Virus record (IMG/VR): IMGVR_UViG_3300015189_000097
Coordinates: 1-20,461 of that record
Source: a virus
Reading direction: 5' to 3' (one strand)
DNA length: 20,461 nucleotides
Shown: one piece after another, positions 1 to 5,928 of the stretch
Layout of the letters: the number at the start of each line of letters is the position of its first letter
How positions within the stretch are numbered: the first letter of the stretch is position 1
Program-made: the position numbers and the translations under genes
The notes under the pieces: model-generated
Databases searched by the model: none
What the model saw: the letters and a program-made list of their open reading frames with translations, nothing else
What the model was told of the DNA's origin: nothing

Positions 1-1
1 C

Positions 2-136
2 GGCGCGAACCTGCGCGGCGCGAACCTGGGCGACGCGGACCTGCGCGGCGCGAACCTGGGCGACGCGGACCTGCGCGACGCGAACCTGGGCGACGCGGAC
101 CTGCGCGACGCGGACCTGCGCGACGCGAACCTGGGC
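2..136 (+). repeat. 15-bp coding tandem repeat (nine units), with 30-bp higher-order units
   Basis: Nine 15-bp units in three main variants encode the pentapeptides. A 30-bp pair (GANLG-DADLR) occurs identically at 17-46 and 47-76 and with one base change at 77-106. This near-identity at DNA level points to recent expansion by unequal recombination or slippage. The array probably continues to the left of the window. Confidence 0.9.
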
Positions 137-520
137 GAGATCCCCGACTACGTGCCCCGGGTACCTCAGCTTCACGTGCGCACGCTTGAGGCTATCGGGC
201 GAGGGGCGCTCGACATGAGCACGTGGCACGGCCCGTCGGATGACGGGACACCCATCGTCGGCCCCGACGGGGGCTACTGCGGAACCACGCACTGCCGCGC
301 AGGCTGGTACGTCACTCTCGCTGGGCAGGCTGGCCGCGTGCTCGAGGGTTGTCTCGGTACGCCCGTCGCTGCAGCGATGATTGCGCTCGCCTCGTCGCCC
401 GAGCTTGAGGGCCGCGTACCTGATTTCTATTGCGACGACGAGACGGCTATTGCCGACATCCGCCGCGTAGCTGAACTGGAGAAGGCAAGCGCCGCCGCGA
501 AGGCTGAGGCGTCGCCGTGA
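2..520 (+). CDS. Pentapeptide-repeat protein, 5'-truncated by the window edge
   Basis: The reading frame is open from base 2, so the start codon lies outside the window. The first 45 visible residues are nine consecutive pentapeptides of the A(D/N)LxX type (GANLR, GANLG, DADLR and so on), which fold as a right-handed quadrilateral beta helix in known members. A globular C-terminal part of about 125 residues follows, with a GTTHCRAGW motif. I recall this motif from the C-terminal domain of other phage and bacterial pentapeptide proteins, but I cannot name its function. A GTG at 152 could start a shorter product, but it lies after the repeats and would discard a well-formed domain. Some pentapeptide proteins (MfpA, Qnr) mimic DNA and bind gyrase; whether this one does is unknown. 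The stop overlaps the next start (GTGA). Confidence 0.85.
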   Translation, partial: GANLRGANLGDADLRGANLGDADLRDANLGDADLRDADLRDANLGEIPDYVPRVPQLHVRTLEAIGRGALDMSTWHGPSDDGTPIVGPDGGYCGTTHCRAGWYVTLAGQAGRVLEGCLGTPVAAAMIALASSPELEGRVPDFYCDDETAIADIRRVAELEKASAAAKAEASP

Positions 521-666
521 CCATCGTCGCGGGGGCCATCATCGGCGCGCTGTCGGGGTTCTTCGGCGCGTTCGTCTACGGCGAAGTGGAGCGCCAGGTG
601 ATCGCCGCGCGGTTCGCTCGGCGCATGCGCGCGGAGATGCGCGGCGCTGGGAAGGGGTGGGAGTGA
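517..666 (+). CDS. Small single-pass membrane protein, 49 aa
   Basis: A GTG start overlaps the stop of the pentapeptide gene (GTGA), and the stop overlaps the helicase ATG (TGATG at 664-668). The product begins with a hydrophobic, glycine-rich segment (about residues 3-21, IVAGAIIGALSGFFGAFVY), followed by a strongly basic, amphipathic tail rich in Arg. It therefore looks like an N-in or signal-anchor membrane peptide with a cytoplasmic positive tail. I do not recognise a family. Coupling on both sides and the sensible composition support translation. Confidence 0.6.
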   Translation: MTIVAGAIIGALSGFFGAFVYGEVERQVIAARFARRMRAEMRGAGKGWE

Positions 667-2078
667 TGGGCGCTGTCGACTTGAGTTACGAGGAGTTCCT
701 TCGCCGCAAGGCGTCTGTTGCCTTGGCCACCGGAATCATCGACCTGCCAGAACTGAACCAGCACATGTTCGAGTTCCAGAAGCCGATCTGTCGCTTTGGA
801 CTGCGGCGCGGGCGAGCGGCCTTCTTTGGCGCGATGGGACTTGGCAAGACGCTCTTGCAGCAAGAGTGGGCTCGGGTTGTTGCCGAGCACACGCGTCGGC
901 CCGTAATCATTCTCGCCCCGCTGGCCGTCGCAGCTCAGAGCGTCCGCGAGGGGGAGAAGTTCGGGATCTCCGTGAACCTGTGCCGAGACGGTAGCGACGT
1001 CCGACCTGGCATCAACATCACGAACTACGAGCGACTTCACAAGTTCGATCCCGCAACATTCGGCGGCGTTGTGCTCGACGAGTCGAGCTGCATCCGCTCG
1101 TACGACGGCAAGCTCCGCACTACGATCATAGAGTCGTTTGCGGGCACATCCTTTCGTCTGTCATGCACGGCGACGCCGGCGCCCAACGACTATGAAGAGC
1201 TCGGGAACCAGTGCGAGTTCTTGGGCGTAATGAAGCGCGTCGAGATGCTTTCAATGTTCTTCACTCACGACTCTGGAGACACGGGCACCTGGAGACTGAA
1301 GGGGCACGCGCGGACGGCCTACTGGAGGTGGGTTGCGACCTGGGCAGCCGTTTTTCGCAAGCCATCAGATCTCGGGTTCTCTGATGAGGGCTATGACCTG
1401 CCGGCTCTACACGTTCACGAGCACGTTCTCCCCGCGGAGCAAGCAGATGCGTTCGCGTCAGGCCGCCTCTTCGTTGATGATGCGCGCGGACTGAGCGAGC
1501 AGCGTCGCGCCAAGCGCGCGAGCCTCAGCCGGCGTGTAGCGAAAGCCGCCGAGCTCGTGGCGTCGGAGCCGAACGAGTCTTGGTTGGTGCTCTGCGAACT
1601 GAACGACGAGGGGAACGCTTTGGCGAAAGCCATCACCGGATCGGTGCAGGTAGCTGGCTCAGACTCGATCGATGAGAAGGAGGAGCGACTACTTGCCTTC
1701 GCCGACGGCAAGTTCAAAGTGCTGATTACCAAGTCGGCGATTGCCGGCTGGGGAATGAATTGGCAGCACGCTGCGCGCATCCTGTTCGTGGGCGTAACGA
1801 ACAGCTACGAACAGTTCACGCAGAGCATCGGCCGACTGCATCGCTTCGGTCAGAAGCGCGAGGTGCACTGCCACGTGATTCTTGGCGAGGCAGAGGGAGC
1901 CATCCTGTCGAACCTCAAGCGAAAGCACGAGTCAGCTGTCGAAATGACCACAGAGATGAGCAGGTACGTGAGCGAAGTTGTGCTCGCCGAAGAGCACACG
2001 GCATCGTTTCGACAGCTCGCGCCATACCGGGCGTCGGTGCCGGTCGCGTCGCCCTCGTGGGCACGAGGCGCGCGGTGA
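666..2078 (+). CDS. SNF2-type DEAD/DEAH-box helicase (phage), 470 aa
   Basis: This is a superfamily 2 ATP-dependent DNA translocase or helicase. Visible motifs are Walker A GAMGLGKT at residues 55-62, motif II LDESS with D138/E139, motif III SCTATPAPN starting at residue 166, and motif VI QSIGRLHRFGQ at residues 386-396, the classical SNF2/Rad54-like arginine-finger motif. Length and motif spacing fit the compact phage helicases often found beside DNA methyltransferases. I chose ATG 666 over the in-frame GTGs at 657 and 663 because it overlaps the upstream stop and has a GGAAGGGG ribosome site about 8 bp upstream. The stop overlaps the HNH start (GTGA at 2075-2078). The likely role is remodelling of phage DNA or displacement of bound proteins during replication or recombination; the exact substrate is unknown. 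Confidence 0.9.
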   Translation: MGAVDLSYEEFLRRKASVALATGIIDLPELNQHMFEFQKPICRFGLRRGRAAFFGAMGLGKTLLQQEWARVVAEHTRRPVIILAPLAVAAQSVREGEKFGISVNLCRDGSDVRPGINITNYERLHKFDPATFGGVVLDESSCIRSYDGKLRTTIIESFAGTSFRLSCTATPAPNDYEELGNQCEFLGVMKRVEMLSMFFTHDSGDTGTWRLKGHARTAYWRWVATWAAVFRKPSDLGFSDEGYDLPALHVHEHVLPAEQADAFASGRLFVDDARGLSEQRRAKRASLSRRVAKAAELVASEPNESWLVLCELNDEGNALAKAITGSVQVAGSDSIDEKEERLLAFADGKFKVLITKSAIAGWGMNWQHAARILFVGVTNSYEQFTQSIGRLHRFGQKREVHCHVILGEAEGAILSNLKRKHESAVEMTTEMSRYVSEVVLAEEHTASFRQLAPYRASVPVASPSWARGAR

Positions 2079-2669
2079 CCGAGCTCTGGCGGCCAATCAT
2101 CGACGGCGACTACGCCGTGTCCTCGCTTGGCAATGTCCGACGTGAGAAGCCTGGTCGCAAGACGTGGCCTGGTAAGATCCTGCGATCCCACGTGCTGCCG
2201 AAGGGCTACGTGCAAATCATACTCTGCCGGCAAGGCAAGCCGCGTAACTACTACGTTCACCGCTTAGTTGCCGAGGCGTTCTTGGGGCCCGCGCCCGTTG
2301 ACCACGAGGTCAACCACATCGACGGAGTGAAGGCCAACAACGCGCTGGCAAACCTCGAGTACGTCACTCGCTCTGAGAACATGCAGCACGCGCACGATAC
2401 CGGCCTCATCGCGAAGCGCCCGTCGCGCGCCAAGGCTCGCGTACTGAAAGGCCGATCTCGAGGCGCCAACCATTGGACGAGGTTGCGACCGTGCGATGTG
2501 CCCCGAGGTGATGACCGCGTCGGCGTGTCGAAGGTGACGTCGGAACAGGTGCTCGCCATGCGCGAACTCTGGAAACGTGGGACGCAGCAAAAGCTAATCG
2601 CCGCAGTTCTCGCTGAGCAAGGCTCAGGTCTGTCGAATCATCAACGGAACAAGATGGGGTCACATATGA
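2075..2669 (+). pseudogene. NUMOD4-HNH homing endonuclease with a frameshift near 2606
   Basis: From GTG 2075 the protein has a NUMOD4-like start (WRPI..DGDYAVSSLGNVRR, residues 5-23), then a classic HNH_3 core: VHRLVAEAFLG, EVNHIDG with N80/H81, and NLEYVTRSENMQHAHDTG. A C-terminal DNA-binding region follows (VTSEQVLAMRELWKRGTQQKLIAA). After codon 2603-2605 the expected helix-turn-helix ending appears only in another frame: from 2607 it reads FSLSKAQVCRIINGTRWGHI and then stops at 2667-2669. One extra G at 2606, or two missing bases, explains this. The restored stop overlaps the methyltransferase ATG (ATGA at 2666-2669), as at other junctions here. Free-standing HNH enzymes are mobile nucleases that cut DNA lacking them. 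It is either inactivated, rescued by frameshifting, or affected by a sequencing error. Confidence 0.85.
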
Positions 2670-3586
2670 ACGCGAATGCTCTGGACGTGAGAGAGGGGGA
2701 CGGATGGCTGGCGTACAACGGGGACTCTTGCCAGGTGCTCACGGGGCTCGACGAGGAGAGCGTCGGGTACTCCGTGTTCAGCCCGCCATTCTTGGGCTTG
2801 TACTGCTACTCAAACTCGGAGGTCGACTTTTCCAACAATAAGACGGACGAGGACTTCTATTCGCAATACGAGTTCCTGATGCGCGAGATGTTTAGGGTGA
2901 CCAAGTCCGGCCGGCTGATGAGTGTGCACTGCATGCCGATGCCCAGCAGCAAGGTCATGCACGGGTACATAGGTCTCCGAGACTTCCCTGGGGAGCTCAT
3001 TCGATGCGCCGTTAACGCCGGGTGGATCTGGCACTCGATGGTCGTCATTCGCAAGGATCCCGTTCTTGCCGTTCAGCGCACGAAGGCTTTAGGTCTTCTT
3101 TGGAAACAACTTCGGAAGGATTCGGCGATGAGCCGAATGGGAATCCCTGACATCGTCCACACGTTCCGCAAGCCTGGCGTGAACGCGAGCCCTATTACAC
3201 ACACGATGGATTCATTCCCCGTAGCGCTGTGGCAGAAGTGGGCGGAGCCGGTGTGGACCGACATCGACGAGCAGGACACCCTGGAGTTCAGGTCGGCGCG
3301 CGAAGATGCCGACGAGAAACACCTTTGCAGCCTCCAGCTGGAGGTGATCCGACGCTGCGTGCGTCTCTGGTCCAACCCAAACGACGTCGTCTTGTCGCCT
3401 TTTATGGGCATCGGCAGCGAGGGATGCGTTGCACTGGAGGAAGGCCGCAAGTTCATCGGCTGCGAACTAAAGCCGTCGTACTACTCGCGCGCGGTTCGTC
3501 ACCTCGCCGCGGCTGAGCCAAACGGCGTGGGTCGGCAGACGTCACTACTTGATCTCATCGATCGCAAGGAGGCCGCCAATGCTTAA
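2666..3586 (+). CDS. Phage DNA methyltransferase, N4/N6 amino-methylating type (beta order), 306 aa
   Basis: This is an S-adenosylmethionine-dependent DNA methyltransferase. The catalytic motif IV is FSPPF at about residues 34-38 (SPPF-type, as in cytosine-N4 and some adenine-N6 enzymes), followed by a YSNSE segment typical of phage members. The SAM-binding motif I is C-terminal: LSPFMGIGSEGCVALEEGRKFIGCEL. The order catalytic-then-SAM marks the beta class. ATG 2666 overlaps the restored stop of the HNH gene. The frame is also open upstream into the HNH frame, but that is a consequence of the frameshift. The C-terminus carries Q291-TSLL-295, which resembles a beta-clamp-binding peptide, and the clamp gene lies two genes downstream. 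The target sequence is unknown; protection against host restriction is the usual role. Confidence 0.88.
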   Translation: MNANALDVREGDGWLAYNGDSCQVLTGLDEESVGYSVFSPPFLGLYCYSNSEVDFSNNKTDEDFYSQYEFLMREMFRVTKSGRLMSVHCMPMPSSKVMHGYIGLRDFPGELIRCAVNAGWIWHSMVVIRKDPVLAVQRTKALGLLWKQLRKDSAMSRMGIPDIVHTFRKPGVNASPITHTMDSFPVALWQKWAEPVWTDIDEQDTLEFRSAREDADEKHLCSLQLEVIRRCVRLWSNPNDVVLSPFMGIGSEGCVALEEGRKFIGCELKPSYYSRAVRHLAAAEPNGVGRQTSLLDLIDRKEAANA

Positions 3587-3914
3587 GGAACTGCTCGAAG
3601 TCGAGCGCGCGGTGCGAGCCGTGCTTTCGGAAACCGTGTTCGCCGAAGCTCATTGCGGAGCGGAATTCGAGGGTGTCGGCAAGTGCCGCGCGCGCCAAAC
3701 GAAGGCGACCGAATGTCCCAAGTGTGGCGACACTGTGAGCATCGACTTCGACTGCGACGCGGAGGTCGCATGCGACGCCCACTGCGACACCGACGTCGAA
3801 GTTGCGGTGGACCTGTCCGACGAGTTTCGCGATCTGCGCCTCGCTCTCGTGCAGCTCGACCTTGCGCGTGAGCGCGCAAAGGAAACCGCCCAGCATCAGG
3901 AGGTAGCGTCATGA
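3579..3914 (+). CDS. Asp/Cys-rich small protein of unknown function, 111 aa
   Basis: ATG 3579 is preceded by a perfect AAGGAGG (3566-3572) and overlaps the end of the methyltransferase gene; an upstream in-frame TTG is less likely. The N-terminus is helical (MLKELLEVERAVRAVLSE). The middle contains C26, C36, C46-x2-C49 and then a striking acidic stretch with C59, C65 and C69 spaced by Asp residues (DFDCD, ACDAHCD). The C-terminus is again helical. Seven cysteines with one CPKCG knuckle suggest zinc binding; the Asp-rich strand could bind metal or mimic DNA charge. I do not recognise a family. It sits between the methyltransferase and the clamp and overlaps the clamp start (ATGA). Confidence 0.75.
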   Translation: MLKELLEVERAVRAVLSETVFAEAHCGAEFEGVGKCRARQTKATECPKCGDTVSIDFDCDAEVACDAHCDTDVEVAVDLSDEFRDLRLALVQLDLARERAKETAQHQEVAS

Positions 3915-5005
3915 AGCTGTCCGTCGCCAAGTCGTCTCTCGTTGCGCTCCTCACCCGTTGCTCCACCGTGGCCAAGGCGAAGAGCCCAGCGCCGATGCTC
4001 TCCTGCGTGCGGCTGGACGCCGCTGGCACGACGCTCACCGCGCAAGCCACGGACCTCTACGAAGAGGTCACCACGCGCGCAGAAGCCGTCGTGACGAAAC
4101 CGGGGGCGATCGCGGTTGGGTGTCGCGAACTGCTCGACCGCACGAAGTCGATGCCCGATGGGCTCCTGACGATCGAAGTGGTCAAGGACAAGCTCGTGCT
4201 CACCGCCGGCAAGCGCAAGCACACGCTGCCGTCGATGGGCGCGGACGACTTCCCGGCCGTGGCCGACTACCCTGGACTAGGCTTCCACGTCCCTGTGGGC
4301 ACCCTCGCCGGTCTGCTCGATCGGACCAAGTTCGCCATGTGCGACTCACCCGAGCGGGCCAACATCTACGGCGTCTACCTCGAGTGCCTGGACGGCTCGA
4401 TGCGGGCGAGCGCCACCGACGGCAACCGCATGTCTCGCGCTACCGCGGCCGTAGAGGCGTCGAAGGCGCTCCCGCCGATGCTTCTCTCGCACGAGGCCGT
4501 GAGCGCGCTGGCGGGACTACTGGGAGCCAATGGGGACGCCGTGGTGTCTGCGACTGCAGAGCGCGTGTTCATCGCGCTGCCGGATCTCACCTTCGCGTGC
4601 AAGCTCGTGGCGGCACAGTTCCCCGCGGCGCACATCGACTTCGCTCTGGCCGTCGAAGCCCCGAAGCGAGTTCTCGCGCCGAAGCAACTTCTGCTCGACT
4701 CGCTTGCATCGGTCGAGAAGGGCTCTGGAGAAGGCGCGCTCCGCGGGCTGCTCAAGCTCTCCTTCGAGGAGGATTCGCTGCGGGTGTCGGCCGAGGGCAA
4801 AGGCGCCGCGGAAGACGACATCGACGTGGTCTACGCCGGCAAGCCGTTCGCGGTGGGCGTGTCGTACCGGCTGCTCGCCGACGCGATTGCCGCGTGCCAC
4901 ACCGACGAGGTGCAGCTTGCCATCGGGGGTGAGCTCGACCCCATCTTCGTGCGTCCGGTGGAGTCGGACGCGGTTGTGGGCGTCGTGATGCCCTCAAGGA
5001 TCTAG
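3911..5005 (+). CDS. dnaN: DNA polymerase III beta subunit (sliding clamp), 364 aa
   Basis: The full length matches bacterial DnaN clamps (about 365-380 aa, three repeated domains). Landmarks are the N-terminal MKLSVAKSSLVALLTRCSTVAKAK, domain 1 features (LTAQATDLYEEV..., PGAIAVGCRELLDRTKSMPDG), ASATDGNRMSRA in domain 2, and the diagnostic ending DPIFVRPVES..VVGVVMPSRI. The clamp tethers polymerase and other replication or repair factors to DNA. ATG 3911 overlaps the previous stop and has AGGAGGT upstream. No polymerase or clamp loader gene is visible in the window, so the clamp presumably works with a host or phage polymerase encoded elsewhere. It directly precedes the replication genes, which fits a role in phage genome replication. 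Confidence 0.95.
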   Translation: MKLSVAKSSLVALLTRCSTVAKAKSPAPMLSCVRLDAAGTTLTAQATDLYEEVTTRAEAVVTKPGAIAVGCRELLDRTKSMPDGLLTIEVVKDKLVLTAGKRKHTLPSMGADDFPAVADYPGLGFHVPVGTLAGLLDRTKFAMCDSPERANIYGVYLECLDGSMRASATDGNRMSRATAAVEASKALPPMLLSHEAVSALAGLLGANGDAVVSATAERVFIALPDLTFACKLVAAQFPAAHIDFALAVEAPKRVLAPKQLLLDSLASVEKGSGEGALRGLLKLSFEEDSLRVSAEGKGAAEDDIDVVYAGKPFAVGVSYRLLADAIAACHTDEVQLAIGGELDPIFVRPVESDAVVGVVMPSRI

Positions 5006-5010
5006 GCCAC

Positions 5011-5928
5011 ATGGCGGGGAGGATACGAAGCATCAAACCAGAGCTTCTCGAGGATGAGCTCGCCTCAGGGCTGAAGGATGCCGCGTGGCGTCTTTACGTG
5101 TCGTCTTGGCTGCTTGCGGACGACCACGGCAGGTTCCGCGCTGGACTGAAGGCGCTCGCGTCGAACGTTTGGCAGGACACAACGAAGGAGGGTCACGCGG
5201 AAAAGGCGCTCAACGAATTGACAGCCAAAGGATTCCTGAGACTCTACGAAGTTGAAGGACAGCGGTACGCGGAAATCAAGCCCCGGGCATGGCGCGCGCA
5301 TCAGCGCATCGACCACCCCGGAAAGCCGAGAGTACCCGCGCCGTGTGAATACGATAACTTAGACGCCGTTTCTCGGCCTCTCTCGGAGAACATCCGAGAC
5401 TCTCGGGAGCTTTCGGACAGTCTCGGCCCTCGCGCGCACGCGGGGGACCTCCGACCTCCGACCTCCGACCTCCGACCAACGAACACCGACCGAGGTTCTC
5501 TGGCGGCTGACGCCGCCAGCGTTCTCGGTTCGCCATTCGTGCCCACGCTCGTGCCGCTCGATCCGCCAAGGGATCAGCCCCGCGAAGTCTGGGACCACTA
5601 CGTCGCAGGTTGGCACTCGAAGATTCGAGGAACTCGCGAGCCAAAGCTCACCGACGGGCGGCGACGGTTGGCGAAGACCAGGCTCGGAGAGTTCTCCAGC
5701 GACGACCTGAAGCTGGCTATCGACGGAATGCTTTCCAGCGATTGGCACCTAGAAAATGGCCACATCAGCTTCGAGCTCGCGCTGCGCGACGCGAAGCACA
5801 TCGAGCAGTTCATCGCTCTGGCTGGCCATGGGCGAACGAGCGGACACCGAGCGGCGGCGGCGCCGGCCGAATCGCTCATCGACCGGATGAATCGCGAAGA
5901 GCGCCAGCGTCGGATGGGTGGCCTATGA
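5011..5928 (+). CDS. Phage replisome organizer / helicase-loader-like protein, 305 aa
   Basis: The N-terminus (MAGRIRSIKPELLEDELASG..., WRLYVSSWLLADDHGRFRAG) matches the winged-helix N-terminal domain seen in phage replication initiators and DnaD/O-like proteins. A C-terminal domain (EVWDHYVAGWHSKIRGTREPKLTDGRRRLAKTRLG...) resembles the DnaD-like or primosomal C-terminal part. Between them lies a low-complexity linker (about residues 112-165) whose DNA carries striking repeats. The gene is followed with a 4-bp overlap by a DnaB helicase, the usual order for lambda O/P-like or DnaD-DnaB modules. The inferred role is binding the origin and recruiting the helicase. There is no Walker motif, so it is not a DnaC-type ATPase loader. 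The N-terminal assignment is fairly sure; the loader function is inferred. Confidence 0.75.
   Translation: MAGRIRSIKPELLEDELASGLKDAAWRLYVSSWLLADDHGRFRAGLKALASNVWQDTTKEGHAEKALNELTAKGFLRLYEVEGQRYAEIKPRAWRAHQRIDHPGKPRVPAPCEYDNLDAVSRPLSENIRDSRELSDSLGPRAHAGDLRPPTSDLRPTNTDRGSLAADAASVLGSPFVPTLVPLDPPRDQPREVWDHYVAGWHSKIRGTREPKLTDGRRRLAKTRLGEFSSDDLKLAIDGMLSSDWHLENGHISFELALRDAKHIEQFIALAGHGRTSGHRAAAAPAESLIDRMNREERQRRMGGL
5344..5474 (+). other. Candidate replication origin: AT-rich patch plus phased TCTCGG boxes and 7-bp repeats
   Basis: The linker of the organizer gene holds a short AT-rich patch (5344-5360), unusual in this GC-rich DNA. TCTCGG then occurs at 5371, 5381, 5401 and 5421, TTTCGG at 5411, and the inverted form CCGAGA at 5394-5399. 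All direct copies sit at exact multiples of 10 bp, about one helical turn. A four-copy 7-bp repeat follows. Because 10 and 7 are not multiples of 3, protein repetition cannot cause these patterns. Lambda-like phages place iterons and an AT-rich unwinding site inside the initiator gene, so an origin is a reasonable inference. Confidence 0.5.
5447..5474 (+). repeat. Four perfect tandem copies of the 7-bp unit ACCTCCG
   Basis: ACCTCCG is repeated head to tail at 5447, 5454, 5461 and 5468. It encodes part of a Pro/Asp/Arg-rich linker. Gain or loss of one unit would shift the reading frame of the organizer gene. Confidence 0.9.

Noticed and set aside
2-136. Tandem repeats as a CRISPR array
   Set aside because: Units are 15 bp without spacers and encode a regular pentapeptide fold.
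3120-3138. Perfect 7-bp inverted repeat ATTCGGC/GCCGAAT as a terminator
   Set aside because: It lies inside the methyltransferase coding sequence and is not followed by a T-run.
2075-3586. A single open frame that would fuse the HNH protein to the methyltransferase
   Set aside because: The expected HNH ending is found in another frame and stops exactly at the methyltransferase ATG, so the fusion is a by-product of a frameshift.
666-3586. Helicase plus methyltransferase as a DISARM- or BREX-like defence system
   Set aside because: Other subunits of those systems (PLD, DUF1998, PglZ, BrxC) are missing and the pair is common in phage replication regions.
5610-5924. Upstream extension of the dnaB frame
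   Set aside because: It is the Arg/Ala-rich shadow of the organizer gene; ATG 5925 fits the coupling pattern and the DnaB N-terminus.
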